This document shows, in pieces, positions 9,115 through 19,059 of a DNA stretch of 64,000 bases; positions within the stretch are counted from its first letter, which is position 1; each line of letters starts with the position of its first letter. The position numbers and the translations under genes were made by a program. Location of the stretch: positions 310,001 to 374,000 of the forward strand of contig NZ_JBFNXW010000002.1 in assembly GCF_040811775.1 (NCBI RefSeq), written 5' to 3'. The notes beneath the pieces are model-generated. The model was not told the DNA's origin and did no database searches. It saw only the letters and a list, made by a program, of their open reading frames with translations. The stretch is from Balneola sp. MJW-20 (lineage in GTDB: Bacteria; Bacteroidota; Rhodothermia; Balneolales; Balneolaceae).

Positions 9115-9640
9115 CGATCCAATTCTTCGTGAGACAACTAACGAAGTGGAAGAAAATTCCGATGAGCTCCAGGAGCTCATAGATAATATGTTGGAGACCA
9201 TGTATAATTCGGACGGCGTTGGGCTCGCAGCTCCCCAGGTAGGTGAAAAGCACCGGCTTTTTGTAATGGACTCGGACCCGATGCTCGAAGAGGATGATGT
9301 AAAATACGGCCCCATGGTCTTCATCAATCCTGTGATATTGGAAAAGAAAGGAAATAAAGTTCCGATGGATGAAGGCTGTCTGAGCATTCCGGAAGTTTCG
9401 GATAAAGTATTCCGACCGGAAACCATTACGATCGAATATTTTGACCGTGATTTCAACAAAATGAGATTAGAAGCCAACGGGTGGACCTCAAGGATCATTC
9501 AGCATGAATATGACCATCTGGACGGGGTATTATTCATCGACTACCTGAGTACTTTCAAGCGTCGAATGCACAAGAAAGAACTGGAAGCCATTAACTCAGG
9601 CGAGAAGAAAGTTAAGTATCCTGTTGCAGCCAAAGACTAA
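9086..9640 (+). CDS. def: Peptide deformylase
   Basis: The enzyme removes the formyl group from the N-terminal Met of new proteins, using a metal ion. All three family motifs are present: GVGLAAPQ (44-51), EGCLS with metal-binding Cys98, and HEYDH (140-144) with two metal His and the catalytic Glu. The length of 184 is normal for the family. The gene overlaps ruvX and lies 9 bases before fmt, which encodes the enzyme that adds the formyl group. Confidence 0.97.
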   Translation: MAILPIVTYNDPILRETTNEVEENSDELQELIDNMLETMYNSDGVGLAAPQVGEKHRLFVMDSDPMLEEDDVKYGPMVFINPVILEKKGNKVPMDEGCLSIPEVSDKVFRPETITIEYFDRDFNKMRLEANGWTSRIIQHEYDHLDGVLFIDYLSTFKRRMHKKELEAINSGEKKVKYPVAAKD

Positions 9641-9649
9641 GGAGACGAT

Positions 9650-10567
9650 ATGAAGATCGTTTTCATGGGCTCTCCGGATTTTGCGATCCCCAGTCTTGAG
9701 AAATTAGTTGACTCACAGCATGAGATCTTAGCGGTCGTAAGCAACCCGGACAAAAGAAGAGGCCGGGGTTCATCCACTTCTCCGACGCCTCTTAAAGCAA
9801 AAGCCCTGGAACTGGGGCTGCCGACTATTGATGTGGAAGACCTTAGGTCCGCTGAATTTGAAGAATCACTGCAAAACCTGAATGCAGATCTTTTTGTGGT
9901 GGTCGCATTCCGCATACTCCCCGTAAATATCCTGGAAATTCCGAAGATCGGTTCCGTAAACCTACATGCTTCTTTATTGCCTAAATACCGGGGTGCAGCT
10001 CCGATTCATCACGCAGTCATGGAAGGGGAGACTGAAACGGGTTGTACGATATTCTTTCTGGATGAGAAGGTAGATACGGGTAACATTATCCTTCAGGCTA
10101 AGACGCCGATAGGAGAAAATGAAACAACGGGTGAAGTGTATAATCGTCTTAAAAAGGAAGGCAGTGAGCTATTACTGGAAGCAGTGGACCTGATTGCCAA
10201 CGGAGAACCTCCCCTAAACCCTCAGGATGATACCCTGGCAACACCTGCTCCCAAGATCTTCAGGGATGATTGCCGGATCGATTTCGATCAAAAAGCTAAG
10301 AAGGTTCATAACAAGATCAGAGGACTGAGTCCATTTCCAACAGCCTGGACTACCTGGAATGGAAAAAAATTCAATATCTACCGGTCAAAGCTGGGTCCCG
10401 GGGTGCAGGCAGATCCAGGAGAAATACTGATCAAAGAAGGGAAGTTGCTGGTGGCCTGTAAGGACGGAAGTGTGGAATTAATCGAGGTACAGCTACCGGG
10501 CACTAAAGTGATGAGTGCAGAAGACTTCATGAACGGCCACGAGGTAGAAGAGACGGTTTTTATATAG
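9650..10567 (+). CDS. fmt: Methionyl-tRNA formyltransferase
   Basis: It formylates initiator Met-tRNA using 10-formyltetrahydrofolate. The 305-residue protein has the N-terminal formyltransferase fold with HASLLPKYRGAAPIHHA and DTGNIILQ, then a C-terminal OB-like domain (from about 205, KIRGLSPFPTAWT). The start at 9650 has a strong ribosome site (AAGGAG, spacing about 5). It pairs with def in one operon, a widespread arrangement that couples formylation and deformylation. Confidence 0.97.
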   Translation: MKIVFMGSPDFAIPSLEKLVDSQHEILAVVSNPDKRRGRGSSTSPTPLKAKALELGLPTIDVEDLRSAEFEESLQNLNADLFVVVAFRILPVNILEIPKIGSVNLHASLLPKYRGAAPIHHAVMEGETETGCTIFFLDEKVDTGNIILQAKTPIGENETTGEVYNRLKKEGSELLLEAVDLIANGEPPLNPQDDTLATPAPKIFRDDCRIDFDQKAKKVHNKIRGLSPFPTAWTTWNGKKFNIYRSKLGPGVQADPGEILIKEGKLLVACKDGSVELIEVQLPGTKVMSAEDFMNGHEVEETVFI

Positions 10568-10837
10568 TTCTGAGCCCTGAATCTTAAGTAATTCGCTCAT
10601 ATCCTGATCGGATCATCTCGGAGGGGATGGAGAGGGGTAACCTTTGCGCAGTGAAAACCGCCAATTATAATTCATAATTTTTATTCACCCAACCTGCTGA
10701 TCGTTGTTCTTGCCCACATTCTTATCAAGGCCCATGCTAACGATGCTACCCAATCCTCCCTCCAGCCAAAAAAAGCTTTGAGTTTCACTCCCCGTTTTTT
10801 ATCATCCCGCAAACACTTACATAAAGCACCTTTTCTT
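10568..10837. other. Non-coding gap between fmt and ankyrin gene
   Basis: About 270 bases in which I see no gene, hairpin with T-run or clear promoter. The frame of the ankyrin gene extends upstream into it from a TTG at 10778, but the ATG at 10838 is the better start. Confidence 0.4.
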
Positions 10838-11536
10838 ATGGACCTATCTGAATTTATTGAAGCTGCGAAAAGCGGAGACCTGGATTCCGTTAAGAAATAT
10901 CTGTCATCCAAAGGTGCTGATATTAATGCCACAAATAGTAGTGGTGCTACCGGACTGATCCTTGCAGCTGAGAAAGATCATGCGGATCTGGTTAAATACC
11001 TGATAGATGCGGGTGCCGACCTGAATATAGCCACCAAGATGGGTGGAACCGCTCTTAACCGGGCTGCCGAGAACGGTAATGTAACACTCATGAAGCTCTT
11101 GCTTGAAAAAGGGGCAGTAATCGGAGATCTGGCACTGATCGCTGCAGCCAGAGCCGGTGAACTGGAGGCTGTTCAGCTACTGGTTGAAAAGGGAGTCGAC
11201 GTGGATGCCCAGCAGCGATGGGGACACACTGCACTGATGATCGCCGCAAAACTGGGTCATAACAAAGTAGTCAGCTACCTGATCAACGAAGGCGCTAACG
11301 TCAAATTACGCGATAAGAACGGCGATACCGCAATGATGATCGCAATGGACAATGAACAGGAAGATATTGCGATGCTGCTGAAAAGAGCGGGTGCTAAAGC
11401 CGAGACCAAACCGGCGGAGAATAAACCAACCCCGGAAGAAGTAGATGATGATGAAGATGACCTGGTTGACGATGCTCCCGATGTGGATGATCTCGTAGAT
11501 GAGGACGAAGCTCCGGATGACATCGAACTGGATTGA
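10838..11536 (+). CDS. Ankyrin-repeat protein with acidic tail
   Basis: This 232-residue protein has no signal peptide, so it is probably cytoplasmic. From residue 6 it carries about five ankyrin repeats, each with the GATGLILAAE / GGTALNRAAENG / GHTALMIAAKLGH core and a G-A-D/N turn. A Pro/Glu/Lys linker leads to a very acidic tail (about 190-232, many D and E) ending DDIELD. Ankyrin repeats bind proteins. The acidic tail could mimic nucleic acid or tune binding, but this is speculation. Annotation from TTG 10778 would add 20 residues, which looks less likely. Confidence 0.88.
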   Translation: MDLSEFIEAAKSGDLDSVKKYLSSKGADINATNSSGATGLILAAEKDHADLVKYLIDAGADLNIATKMGGTALNRAAENGNVTLMKLLLEKGAVIGDLALIAAARAGELEAVQLLVEKGVDVDAQQRWGHTALMIAAKLGHNKVVSYLINEGANVKLRDKNGDTAMMIAMDNEQEDIAMLLKRAGAKAETKPAENKPTPEEVDDDEDDLVDDAPDVDDLVDEDEAPDDIELD

Positions 11537-11623
11537 TATAGTCTGAAATCAACTATTCTCTTACAGGGCATTTCATTTAATATTTTTTCAATTTGCTCAC
11601 GACTAAAACCCGGTTTTCTTCAA

Positions 11624-11664
11624 TAAAAAAAGCCGTACATCGAATGATGCACGGCTCTTTTTTT
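11624..11664. terminator. Bidirectional terminator between convergent genes
   Basis: The stem AGCCGTACATC/GATGCACGGCT has one mismatch and a GAAT loop. It is flanked by seven A on the left and seven T on the right, so it can end transcription of both the ankyrin gene and the minus-strand dehydrogenase gene. Confidence 0.9.
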
Positions 11665-11686
11665 AAATGAATTATGAGCTCAGGTA

Positions 11687-13303
11687 TTAGTCCCGGTCTG
11701 CGAACCGAAAGCTCGGGAAGTCAAAATCTACATCCTTGTGCGGACGATAGGTCATGGACTTAGGCTCGAGGAAGTACTTGAGGTAGTCACGACCACCCGC
11801 CTTCCCGTCCGTACCACTCATCTTGAATCCCCCGAAAGGCTGACCTCCTACCAATGCTCCCGTATTCTTACGGTTCACATACAGGTTCCCTACGTTGAAT
11901 TCTCTGAGTGCTCTTTCGATCTTCTTAGGATCAGAGCTGATATAACCTCCGGTAAGACCAAATGCGGTGCTGTTGGCAATATCAAGTGCTTCGTCGGTAT
12001 TCTTAGCTTTTATGAATGCAGTTACCGGTCCGAAGATCTCTTCCTGGGCGATCCGGGCATTTGGGTCGACATCCGCAAATACCGTAGGCTCGATATAGAA
12101 TCCGTCATTTTCGGTTTCGGCTCTTTTACCACCGGCCATTAGTTTTCCTTCTTCTTTACCGATCTCAATATAGCTCATGATCTTATCAACGGCTTTCTGG
12201 TTGATGACCGGACCGGAAATATAATTTTCTTTAGCATCACCGACGTTGAGAGCCTTGGTGCGGGATACTACTTTCTCGAGCAGTTCATCGTAGATCTTCT
12301 CATGCGCGATCACTCTTGAACAGGCTGAGCATTTCTGACCCTGAAATCCGAAGGCCCCTTTAACGATCTCTTCCGCAGCCATATCGATATCAGCATCATC
12401 TTCGACGATAATGGCATTTTTACCACCCAGCTCACAAACCAGGCGCTTCAGGAATGGCTGACCTTCCGGAGTGTCTCCGGCGATCTTCTGCAGGTGAAGT
12501 CCTACCGGCTTGGATCCGGTAAAGGAAATAAACCGGGTCTTAGGATGCTTGGCAAGATTCTCACCTACTTCGATGTCTCCACCGGTTACATAATTGAATA
12601 CCCCTTTGGGAAGTCCCACTTCCTCAAAGATCTCAGCCAGCAGATGTCCCATTTTAGGAGTATCGGGAGCCGGTTTCGCAACCACGGTATTTCCTACCAC
12701 GATCGGAGCCGCCGCCATTCCCACAAAGATAGCAAATGGGAAATTCCATGGAGAAATAGAGACTCCGGCACCTATCGGCATATATACGGTTCGGTTCTGA
12801 TCACCCCAGGTATCCAGCACCGGCATACCATCATCAATACGAAGTGCCTCGTATGCATAGTAGTCCAGGAAGTCGATCGCTTCACAAGTATCAGCATCAG
12901 CTTCGAGGTAGCATTTGCCGGCTTCACTGATCATCCACGCGTTGATCTCCAGCCTTCTGCGGCGGATCACATCCGCGGCTTTAAACAGATAATCTGCTCT
13001 CTTCTTGGCAGATACGAATTTCCAGTCTTCAAATGCAGTCCAGGCATCTTCCAGCGCCTGAAATGCCTGATCTTTAGATGCCATCTGAAAAGTACCGATC
13101 ACTTCATCGGTGTTGGATGGATTTCGGCTTTCAAAAGTTCCCTCATCACCTTTTACAAACTCTCCGTTGATGTAAAGGTCATATTCCTTACCAAACTGAG
13201 ACCGGACATTTTCCAGTGCCTCTTTTTGAGCACCATCATGGGTAGGATCATTGAAATCCAGGTAGGTCTCATTTCTGAATTTTTTTAATGTGAGATCAGG
13301 CAT
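11687..13303 (-). CDS. 1-Pyrroline-5-carboxylate (glutamate semialdehyde) dehydrogenase
   Basis: This NAD-dependent aldehyde dehydrogenase has 538 residues. Catalytic residues are visible: Asn187 in SPWNFPF, Glu291 in ELGGKN, and Cys325 in GQKCSACSR. The N-terminal section (FNDPTHDGAQ, YINGEFV) and overall length match the RocA/PruA P5C dehydrogenase group, which oxidises glutamate semialdehyde to glutamate in proline and arginine breakdown. No proline dehydrogenase gene is adjacent, so the substrate is assigned by family only. The gene is single, with a shared terminator at its 3' end. Confidence 0.88.
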   Translation of the reverse strand: MPDLTLKKFRNETYLDFNDPTHDGAQKEALENVRSQFGKEYDLYINGEFVKGDEGTFESRNPSNTDEVIGTFQMASKDQAFQALEDAWTAFEDWKFVSAKKRADYLFKAADVIRRRRLEINAWMISEAGKCYLEADADTCEAIDFLDYYAYEALRIDDGMPVLDTWGDQNRTVYMPIGAGVSISPWNFPFAIFVGMAAAPIVVGNTVVAKPAPDTPKMGHLLAEIFEEVGLPKGVFNYVTGGDIEVGENLAKHPKTRFISFTGSKPVGLHLQKIAGDTPEGQPFLKRLVCELGGKNAIIVEDDADIDMAAEEIVKGAFGFQGQKCSACSRVIAHEKIYDELLEKVVSRTKALNVGDAKENYISGPVINQKAVDKIMSYIEIGKEEGKLMAGGKRAETENDGFYIEPTVFADVDPNARIAQEEIFGPVTAFIKAKNTDEALDIANSTAFGLTGGYISSDPKKIERALREFNVGNLYVNRKNTGALVGGQPFGGFKMSGTDGKAGGRDYLKYFLEPKSMTYRPHKDVDFDFPSFRFADRD

Positions 13304-13494
13304 TGCACTTAATCGTTTTAATCGGTTAATAAATCTGAATTTTTATAGTCCCCAATATACTCAGAAAAGCGCTCCCAATTCAAAGATCATAGTAATATAA
13401 TACCCCGGTGATGTTAAATCATTGAAAAAGGGGCATACAAATGGTAGTTTTCAGGTCTGCAAAAGAACGTTTTTCAGGTTATTTCTTTTGGTGA

Positions 13495-14538
<1,044 letters not shown>

Positions 14539-14560
14539 GATCAGCAATTTAAGAATTCTG

Positions 14561-14592
14561 ACTCCTGCCTTTAAAAGGCAGGAGTTTTTTTA
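14561..14592 (+). terminator. Rho-independent terminator after gap
   Basis: ACTCCTGCCTTT and AAAGGCAGGAGT form a near-complete hairpin with a tiny loop, followed by seven T. The right arm contains AGGAG, which lies at normal ribosome-site spacing before the ATG at 14592 (see the M28 peptidase). Confidence 0.93.
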
Positions 14593-15530
14593 TGCACCTT
14601 TCATCAAGTAAATATTATTTAAGGATGCTGTTGAGATCTAAAAATCTGCTCATTCTGGTTCTGGTATCGGCAGTGGTAACCCTCTCATGCCATTCAGGCA
14701 ATGAGGATGATGTCAAACTCAATACGATGCAGCTTATTGAGGACCTTGAGTTTATATCTTCAGACTCAACACAGGGCCGGAGAACCGGTACGGATGGCAA
14801 TCGCATAGCCCGGGAGTATCTGATCAAGCGATTAACAGGGATTGGAGTGAAGCCCTTCAGGGGACAGTATCAGCATCCCTTTGAATTCAGTCGAAGAAAC
14901 GAGTCGTATACCGGGATCAACATTGTAGCAGTATCTGAAGGAGTATCGGATTCAATGATTGTGATCTCTGCTCATTATGATCACATTGGGCGCAGAGACA
15001 GCCTGATATTTAACGGGGCCGATGACAATGCTTCCGGAACAGCTGCACTGCTCGCACTGGCGGATTATTTTTCGAAGGTCAGAACAAAGCATACCCTTGT
15101 ATTTGCGGCATTCGATGCAGAAGAGATGGGCAAAAGAGGGGCAGATGCCTTCGTAGCTGATTCTCTGGTAAGAAATAAGACGGTTCTGAATATCAATATG
15201 GATATGATCGCTCAGAATCAGGACAACGAGATCTATGCTTCCGGGACCTATCATTATCCTTTCCTGAGACCGGTACTGGAAGACCTTAATACCGGAGAGA
15301 TCCGGCTTTTATTCGGTCATGACCGGCCTGATTCGGAGCAGGACGACTGGACCTATGCTTCCGACCAATCGGCATTTCATGATGCCGGAATACCCTTCAT
15401 ATATTTCGGGGTGGAAGATCATCCGCACTATCATCGGCATACCGATGGCTTTGACACTATTCCGCAGGAATTCTATCGCCGGTCGGTGTCTTTAATTCTC
15501 GATGCTGTCATAGCCTTCGATGAAATGTAG
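14592..15530 (+). CDS. M28-family zinc aminopeptidase, lipoprotein
   Basis: This 312-residue secreted peptidase has a lipobox TLSC (Cys about 33-36), so it is anchored by lipid. The di-zinc ligands of the M28 family are in order: SAHYDH (His), GADDNASG (Asp), FDAEEMG (Glu pair), NINMDM (Asp), and a late HPHYHRHTD (His). It probably trims amino acids from peptides in the periplasm. The start is uncertain: ATG 14592 has an AGGAG at 7 bases, but that AGGAG belongs to the gap terminator, whereas ATG 14625 gives a more typical short signal peptide (MLLRSKNLL). Confidence 0.9.
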   Translation: MHLSSSKYYLRMLLRSKNLLILVLVSAVVTLSCHSGNEDDVKLNTMQLIEDLEFISSDSTQGRRTGTDGNRIAREYLIKRLTGIGVKPFRGQYQHPFEFSRRNESYTGINIVAVSEGVSDSMIVISAHYDHIGRRDSLIFNGADDNASGTAALLALADYFSKVRTKHTLVFAAFDAEEMGKRGADAFVADSLVRNKTVLNINMDMIAQNQDNEIYASGTYHYPFLRPVLEDLNTGEIRLLFGHDRPDSEQDDWTYASDQSAFHDAGIPFIYFGVEDHPHYHRHTDGFDTIPQEFYRRSVSLILDAVIAFDEM

Positions 15531-15539
15531 AAAAGCGGT

Positions 15540-15713
15540 CTACTTAAATTTACGCAGGTAGCTGGTGCAGGCGTTTTTGTCTTTACCGTCTTTGCGGCAT
15601 TCTTCTTCGGTTTCGAATCCCTGCCCCGAGTGATCCAGAATGTCTCCTTTCTTGTCTACTCTTCTCCAGCGCCATTCGCCTTTAACGTCTTGATAAAGCT
15701 CACATTTAGCCAT
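15540..15713 (-). CDS. Small DUF1508 (YegP-like) protein
   Basis: A 57-residue gene on the minus strand, ATG at 15711-15713, stop at 15540-15542. The sequence begins MAKCELYQD, continues GEWRWRRVDKKGDIL and SGQGFETEEECRKDG, and matches the single-repeat DUF1508/YegP pattern (short beta hairpin with W-R-W-R, then S-G-x-G-F and a Cys-containing helix). Such proteins are cytoplasmic and of unknown function. It lies 9 bases from the end of the convergent M28 gene. Confidence 0.8.
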   Translation of the reverse strand: MAKCELYQDVKGEWRWRRVDKKGDILDHSGQGFETEEECRKDGKDKNACTSYLRKFK

Positions 15714-15814
15714 ACTAAGTAATTGATTTGCTGATATTTATTATTCCACTTAACCTACTAAAAGGACCGCTGAGGGGCAAATTTATAAGCCAGAAGCCGG
15801 AAGTCCGTTGTTTG

Positions 15815-16231
15815 TTAAACGATCTCGTAATCGTAGGATATCTCAGATCCTTTTTCAAGAGCTTTGGATACCGAGCAGTATTTGGTGATCGATAATTCCA
15901 GTGCCCGTTCTACTTTTTTGGGATCCAGGTCGCCACTGAGCCTGAAGTGCAGGTGAATGGATTTGTATTCCGAATAACCTGCTTTGGTCTTTTCCTTGTC
16001 ACCGTCTACTTCCACAGAAAGATCTTTAAGCGTCTGTTTTTGCTTTTCCAGGATGGAGATCACATCAATAGCACTGCATCCTCCGATCGCAGCAAGCAGC
16101 ATCTGCATGGGACTCATTCCTCCTTCCAGTCCACCTATTTGGGTGTTGCCGTCCATTCTGATCTTACCGCCTTCTTCATTGGCTGCTTCCATATGAAAGT
16201 CTTTACCCAACCAGTCTACCTGAATATTCAT
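15815..16231 (-). CDS. OsmC/Ohr-family peroxiredoxin-like protein
   Basis: A thiol-based detoxification protein of 138 residues from the ATG at 16229-16231; a start 16 codons further out is open but gives an atypical N-terminus. The first conserved Cys is in GGCSAIDVI and the second in KYCSVSKAL, as expected for OsmC-like proteins that reduce organic hydroperoxides. The pattern fits the YhfA-like OsmC subgroup more than Ohr, so the natural substrate is unclear. It is a single gene. Confidence 0.88.
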   Translation of the reverse strand: MNIQVDWLGKDFHMEAANEEGGKIRMDGNTQIGGLEGGMSPMQMLLAAIGGCSAIDVISILEKQKQTLKDLSVEVDGDKEKTKAGYSEYKSIHLHFRLSGDLDPKKVERALELSITKYCSVSKALEKGSEISYDYEIV

Positions 16232-16364
16232 GCTCTTTTCTTTTGGATTAATTTTTAACGAAAGTACTAAAAGCTGCATTTACTATACAGCCGGAAACGG
16301 TACCAATTTGCAATTTCATAAGGATAGTCTGACTTTGGCATGAATTTTAAATTAAGTTATTGCA

Positions 16365-17354
16365 ATGAGATCAACAGGAATAGTACTCGTCATTCTTCTG
16401 TTTGCCGGATGTGAACAGGTTGAGCAAAGCGGTCAGGATTACCCTCAACCGGAATATATGCTCTCTCAGGACCAAACTCATAACCGGTGGAGCAGTGCTA
16501 TAGAGCCGGTACTGACGGTACCTTCGGGATCTGTAATCGAGGTAATGACGGAAGAAGCCTCGGATAAACAACTCAGCATGAATTCCTCTCTTGAGGATCT
16601 GAACAATCTGAGTTTTGATCCGATTCACCCGCTTACCGGACCGGTTTATGTGGAAGGAGCGGAACCCGGAGACGTACTCAAGGTAACCCTACATAAGATT
16701 GAGATGGGAGACTGGGGATGGACAGCTATCGTACCTGGTTTTGGTTTTCTTTCGGATGAGTTCAATGAACCATATCTGAAGACCTTTGATCTGACTTCTG
16801 AAAATGGGGAAGCACAGTTTTCTGATAATATCAGTATCCCACTTAAACCATTTCCCGGAGTAATGGGAGTTGCACCCGATACCCCGGATTCTTTATCAAC
16901 TATTCCGCCACGGGCGAATGGAGGAAATATGGACGACCCGAATATGACGGAGGGTACCACTGCTTATTTTCCTGTATTAGTGAAGGGAGCTTTATTTTCC
17001 ATAGGTGATACACATGCTGCCCAGGGACTGGGAGAGGTGTGCGGAACCGCTATAGAAGCCCCAATGAACATTATCTATGAGGTCGAGGTTATCAAAGGTG
17101 GCCGCACTATTCAGGAGCCTCAATATGAGACAGAAGAATATTATGCGGTGACAGGTTTTGGAACCACGATCGATGAAGCAGCTAAAAAGGCAACCCGCTA
17201 CATGATCGATTACCTGGAAGCCGAGAAGGGGATGAGCCGGGAAGATGCCTATGCTCTTTGCTCACTTGCAGGGGATCTCAAGATCGCAGAAGTAGTGGAT
17301 GTACCCCATATGCTGGTTACCATGCACATACCGAAATCAATATTTAAAGACTAA
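16365..17354 (+). CDS. Acetamidase/formamidase-family lipoprotein
   Basis: A 329-residue amidase-family protein with a lipoprotein signal (LLFAGCEQ, Cys16). Family features are present: PLTGPVYVEGAEPGDVL near the middle, PPRANGGNMD, and the metal-site block GDTHAAQGLGEVCGTAIE. FmdA/AmdA enzymes hydrolyse short amides to release ammonia, but those are cytoplasmic, so this exported form may act on another amide. It is followed 33 bases later by a short-chain dehydrogenase gene; a shared transcript is possible. Confidence 0.88.
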   Translation: MRSTGIVLVILLFAGCEQVEQSGQDYPQPEYMLSQDQTHNRWSSAIEPVLTVPSGSVIEVMTEEASDKQLSMNSSLEDLNNLSFDPIHPLTGPVYVEGAEPGDVLKVTLHKIEMGDWGWTAIVPGFGFLSDEFNEPYLKTFDLTSENGEAQFSDNISIPLKPFPGVMGVAPDTPDSLSTIPPRANGGNMDDPNMTEGTTAYFPVLVKGALFSIGDTHAAQGLGEVCGTAIEAPMNIIYEVEVIKGGRTIQEPQYETEEYYAVTGFGTTIDEAAKKATRYMIDYLEAEKGMSREDAYALCSLAGDLKIAEVVDVPHMLVTMHIPKSIFKD

Positions 17355-17387
17355 TCAGTTAATACGATAAAAACCGAGAGATTGAGA

Positions 17388-18158
17388 ATGGCTAAAACGG
17401 CTTTGATAACCGGAGCTTCAAGCGGAATAGGCAGAGACCTTGCTCATGTTCATGCAGAACATGGGGGAGATCTGATTGTTATCGCCCGACGTGAGGACGC
17501 ACTCATTGAGTTGAAGGAGGAGATTGAAAGCCGGCACGAGGTTTCGGTAAGGGTGATAGCAAGAGACCTTCTTGAAACCGGAGCCTGTCAGGAGATACAT
17601 GATGAGATCAAGAAAGAGGGGATCAACGTCGAGTACCTTATCAATAATGCAGGCTTTGGTGGTAGGGAGTATTTCTATGAACAGGATCCTGAGTATCAGA
17701 TGGATATGATCGATCTGAATGTGAAAGTGCTGACCAAAATGTCACGTTTATTTTTGCCCTGGATGGTTGAGCGTAACAGCGGACGAATTCTGAATGTGGC
17801 CAGTACAGCTGGATTAATTCCGGGACCGCTTCAGGCCGTTTATTTTGCAACGAAAGCCTATGTGGTTTCACTCAGTCAGGCGATCGCCGGTGAAGTCATG
17901 GATACGGAAGTGACTTGCACGGCACTTTGCCCGGGCGCCGTAGCAACAGAATTTGCAGCTCATGCAGACCTGGAAAATACAGACCTGTTCAAAAAAGCAG
18001 CTTCCTCACGCTCAGTAGCGGAGATCGGATACAAAGCAATGATGGAGGGAGAACTCGTTAGCATCAATGAATTCGGGCTGAAAGTTCAACTCGAATGGCT
18101 GGCCCCATTTGCGCCGCGAAAACTGCTCCTGAATATGGTAAAGAAAATGCAGGAATAG
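17388..18158 (+). CDS. Short-chain dehydrogenase/reductase
   Basis: A 256-residue NAD(P)-dependent oxidoreductase. The nucleotide site TGASSGIG is at 8-15, INNAG is at the end of strand 4, and the catalytic set is Ser in ASTAG and YFATK (Tyr-x3-Lys). The C-terminus has an added amphipathic helix (LLLNMVKKMQE), as in the DltE-like/YqjQ group. ATG 17388 is preferred over a TTG two codons earlier. The substrate cannot be predicted. Confidence 0.92.
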   Translation: MAKTALITGASSGIGRDLAHVHAEHGGDLIVIARREDALIELKEEIESRHEVSVRVIARDLLETGACQEIHDEIKKEGINVEYLINNAGFGGREYFYEQDPEYQMDMIDLNVKVLTKMSRLFLPWMVERNSGRILNVASTAGLIPGPLQAVYFATKAYVVSLSQAIAGEVMDTEVTCTALCPGAVATEFAAHADLENTDLFKKAASSRSVAEIGYKAMMEGELVSINEFGLKVQLEWLAPFAPRKLLLNMVKKMQE

Positions 18159-18187
18159 TCTAATCCTGCACTATAGATTCAGGTTTA

Positions 18188-18634
18188 CTACCCGTCGATC
18201 TCCAGTTTTCGCATCGGCATTTCGTCGATCCTTTCGAAGATCCGGGAGAGTTGCACCGCCGATCCAAAGCGTTCCTTTTCACCACCATCTTTGCCTATCA
18301 GAACCATTGTATAGGTATAGGGATCAACGCTGTATCGGGCTCTCAATGATTCATACTTCTCTTCAGGAATCTTCAGGTCTCTGAGCATAGGACCTCTTTG
18401 ATGGATCACCCTAAATACCTTCAGATCTCTTTCCTTTAAACCATCAGAAGCAGTTTTGCTCTTGAGGGTTTTCATCTGATTTCGATAATCGGCATTAGAA
18501 GCATTCGGGGAAAAGATCAGTAATACCCTGTTCTTCCAGCGATAATCATTAAGGTCAAAGTACTCATCCGTCTGTGACATGACAGGTGTAGCTGATAAAA
18601 AACTAAATAACAGAACCAGAGAAAAAGTTCTCAT
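18188..18634 (-). CDS. DUF4174 secreted protein
   Basis: A 148-residue protein with a signal peptide (ATPVMSQ, cut near 21). The rest matches DUF4174: YRWKNRVLLIFSP at the start of a thioredoxin-like fold, an RDLKVFRVI strand, and YTMVLIGKDGGEKERF near the end. No Cys pair is present, so no redox chemistry is expected. Its role is unknown; members are periplasmic. It is divergent from nothing obvious and may be co-transcribed with the upstream 81-residue gene. Confidence 0.82.
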   Translation of the reverse strand: MRTFSLVLLFSFLSATPVMSQTDEYFDLNDYRWKNRVLLIFSPNASNADYRNQMKTLKSKTASDGLKERDLKVFRVIHQRGPMLRDLKIPEEKYESLRARYSVDPYTYTMVLIGKDGGEKERFGSAVQLSRIFERIDEMPMRKLEIDG

Positions 18635-18669
18635 CGTCTATTGGTTTTGAATTAAAAAGCCAGCGAATA

Positions 18670-18915
18670 TCAGTCTCTTTCAGGACTCAGGAGTTCTACG
18701 TGAAAACGGAATTTTGAACTCTCGGTAGACATGATCTTATATAGTTCCTGAACGACCTCAAATACGGTTTCAGGAGCACCGATAATGGTTGTTGAAAGGT
18801 AACCGACCTCAATCTGAACATCAAACTGAGCCAGATGCTCAAGCAGTTCCTGTACTTTTTCTCTTGGATTATGTGTTTCAAGAGGTATGTAACTTAACTG
18901 TGCAATGGTCTTCAT
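18670..18915 (-). CDS. MTH1187/YkoF-type thiamine-binding-like protein
   Basis: An 81-residue ferredoxin-fold protein. The pattern (AQLSYIPLE, then helix VQELLEHLAQFDVQIEVG, then STTIIGAPETVFEVVQELYK) resembles the MTH1187/YkoF family, some members of which bind thiamine or its pyrimidine part. It is cytoplasmic. The match is by overall pattern, so the ligand is uncertain. It lies 35 bases upstream of the DUF4174 gene on the same strand. Confidence 0.7.
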   Translation of the reverse strand: MKTIAQLSYIPLETHNPREKVQELLEHLAQFDVQIEVGYLSTTIIGAPETVFEVVQELYKIMSTESSKFRFHVELLSPERD

Positions 18916-19059
18916 AAATATGCTTAGTCCTTGTGATGAATATTATTTATAGAATATACTAACGAAAGTTAAGATTGTATGGTACATGGAACAAGTGTGA
19001 CTAAGAATTGTTAAAGTTAACGAACAGATAATTACAATGGCTTAATAAATTTTTCCAAA

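Noticed and set aside
10681..10932. Minus-strand frame of 83 codons between fmt and the ankyrin gene
   Set aside because: Overlaps the ankyrin start region, has no ribosome site and no similarity to any family I know.
12494..13288. 264-codon plus-strand frame opposite the aldehyde dehydrogenase
   Set aside because: Antisense to a complete enzyme gene; the sequence has no domain and the frame is a by-product of codon bias.
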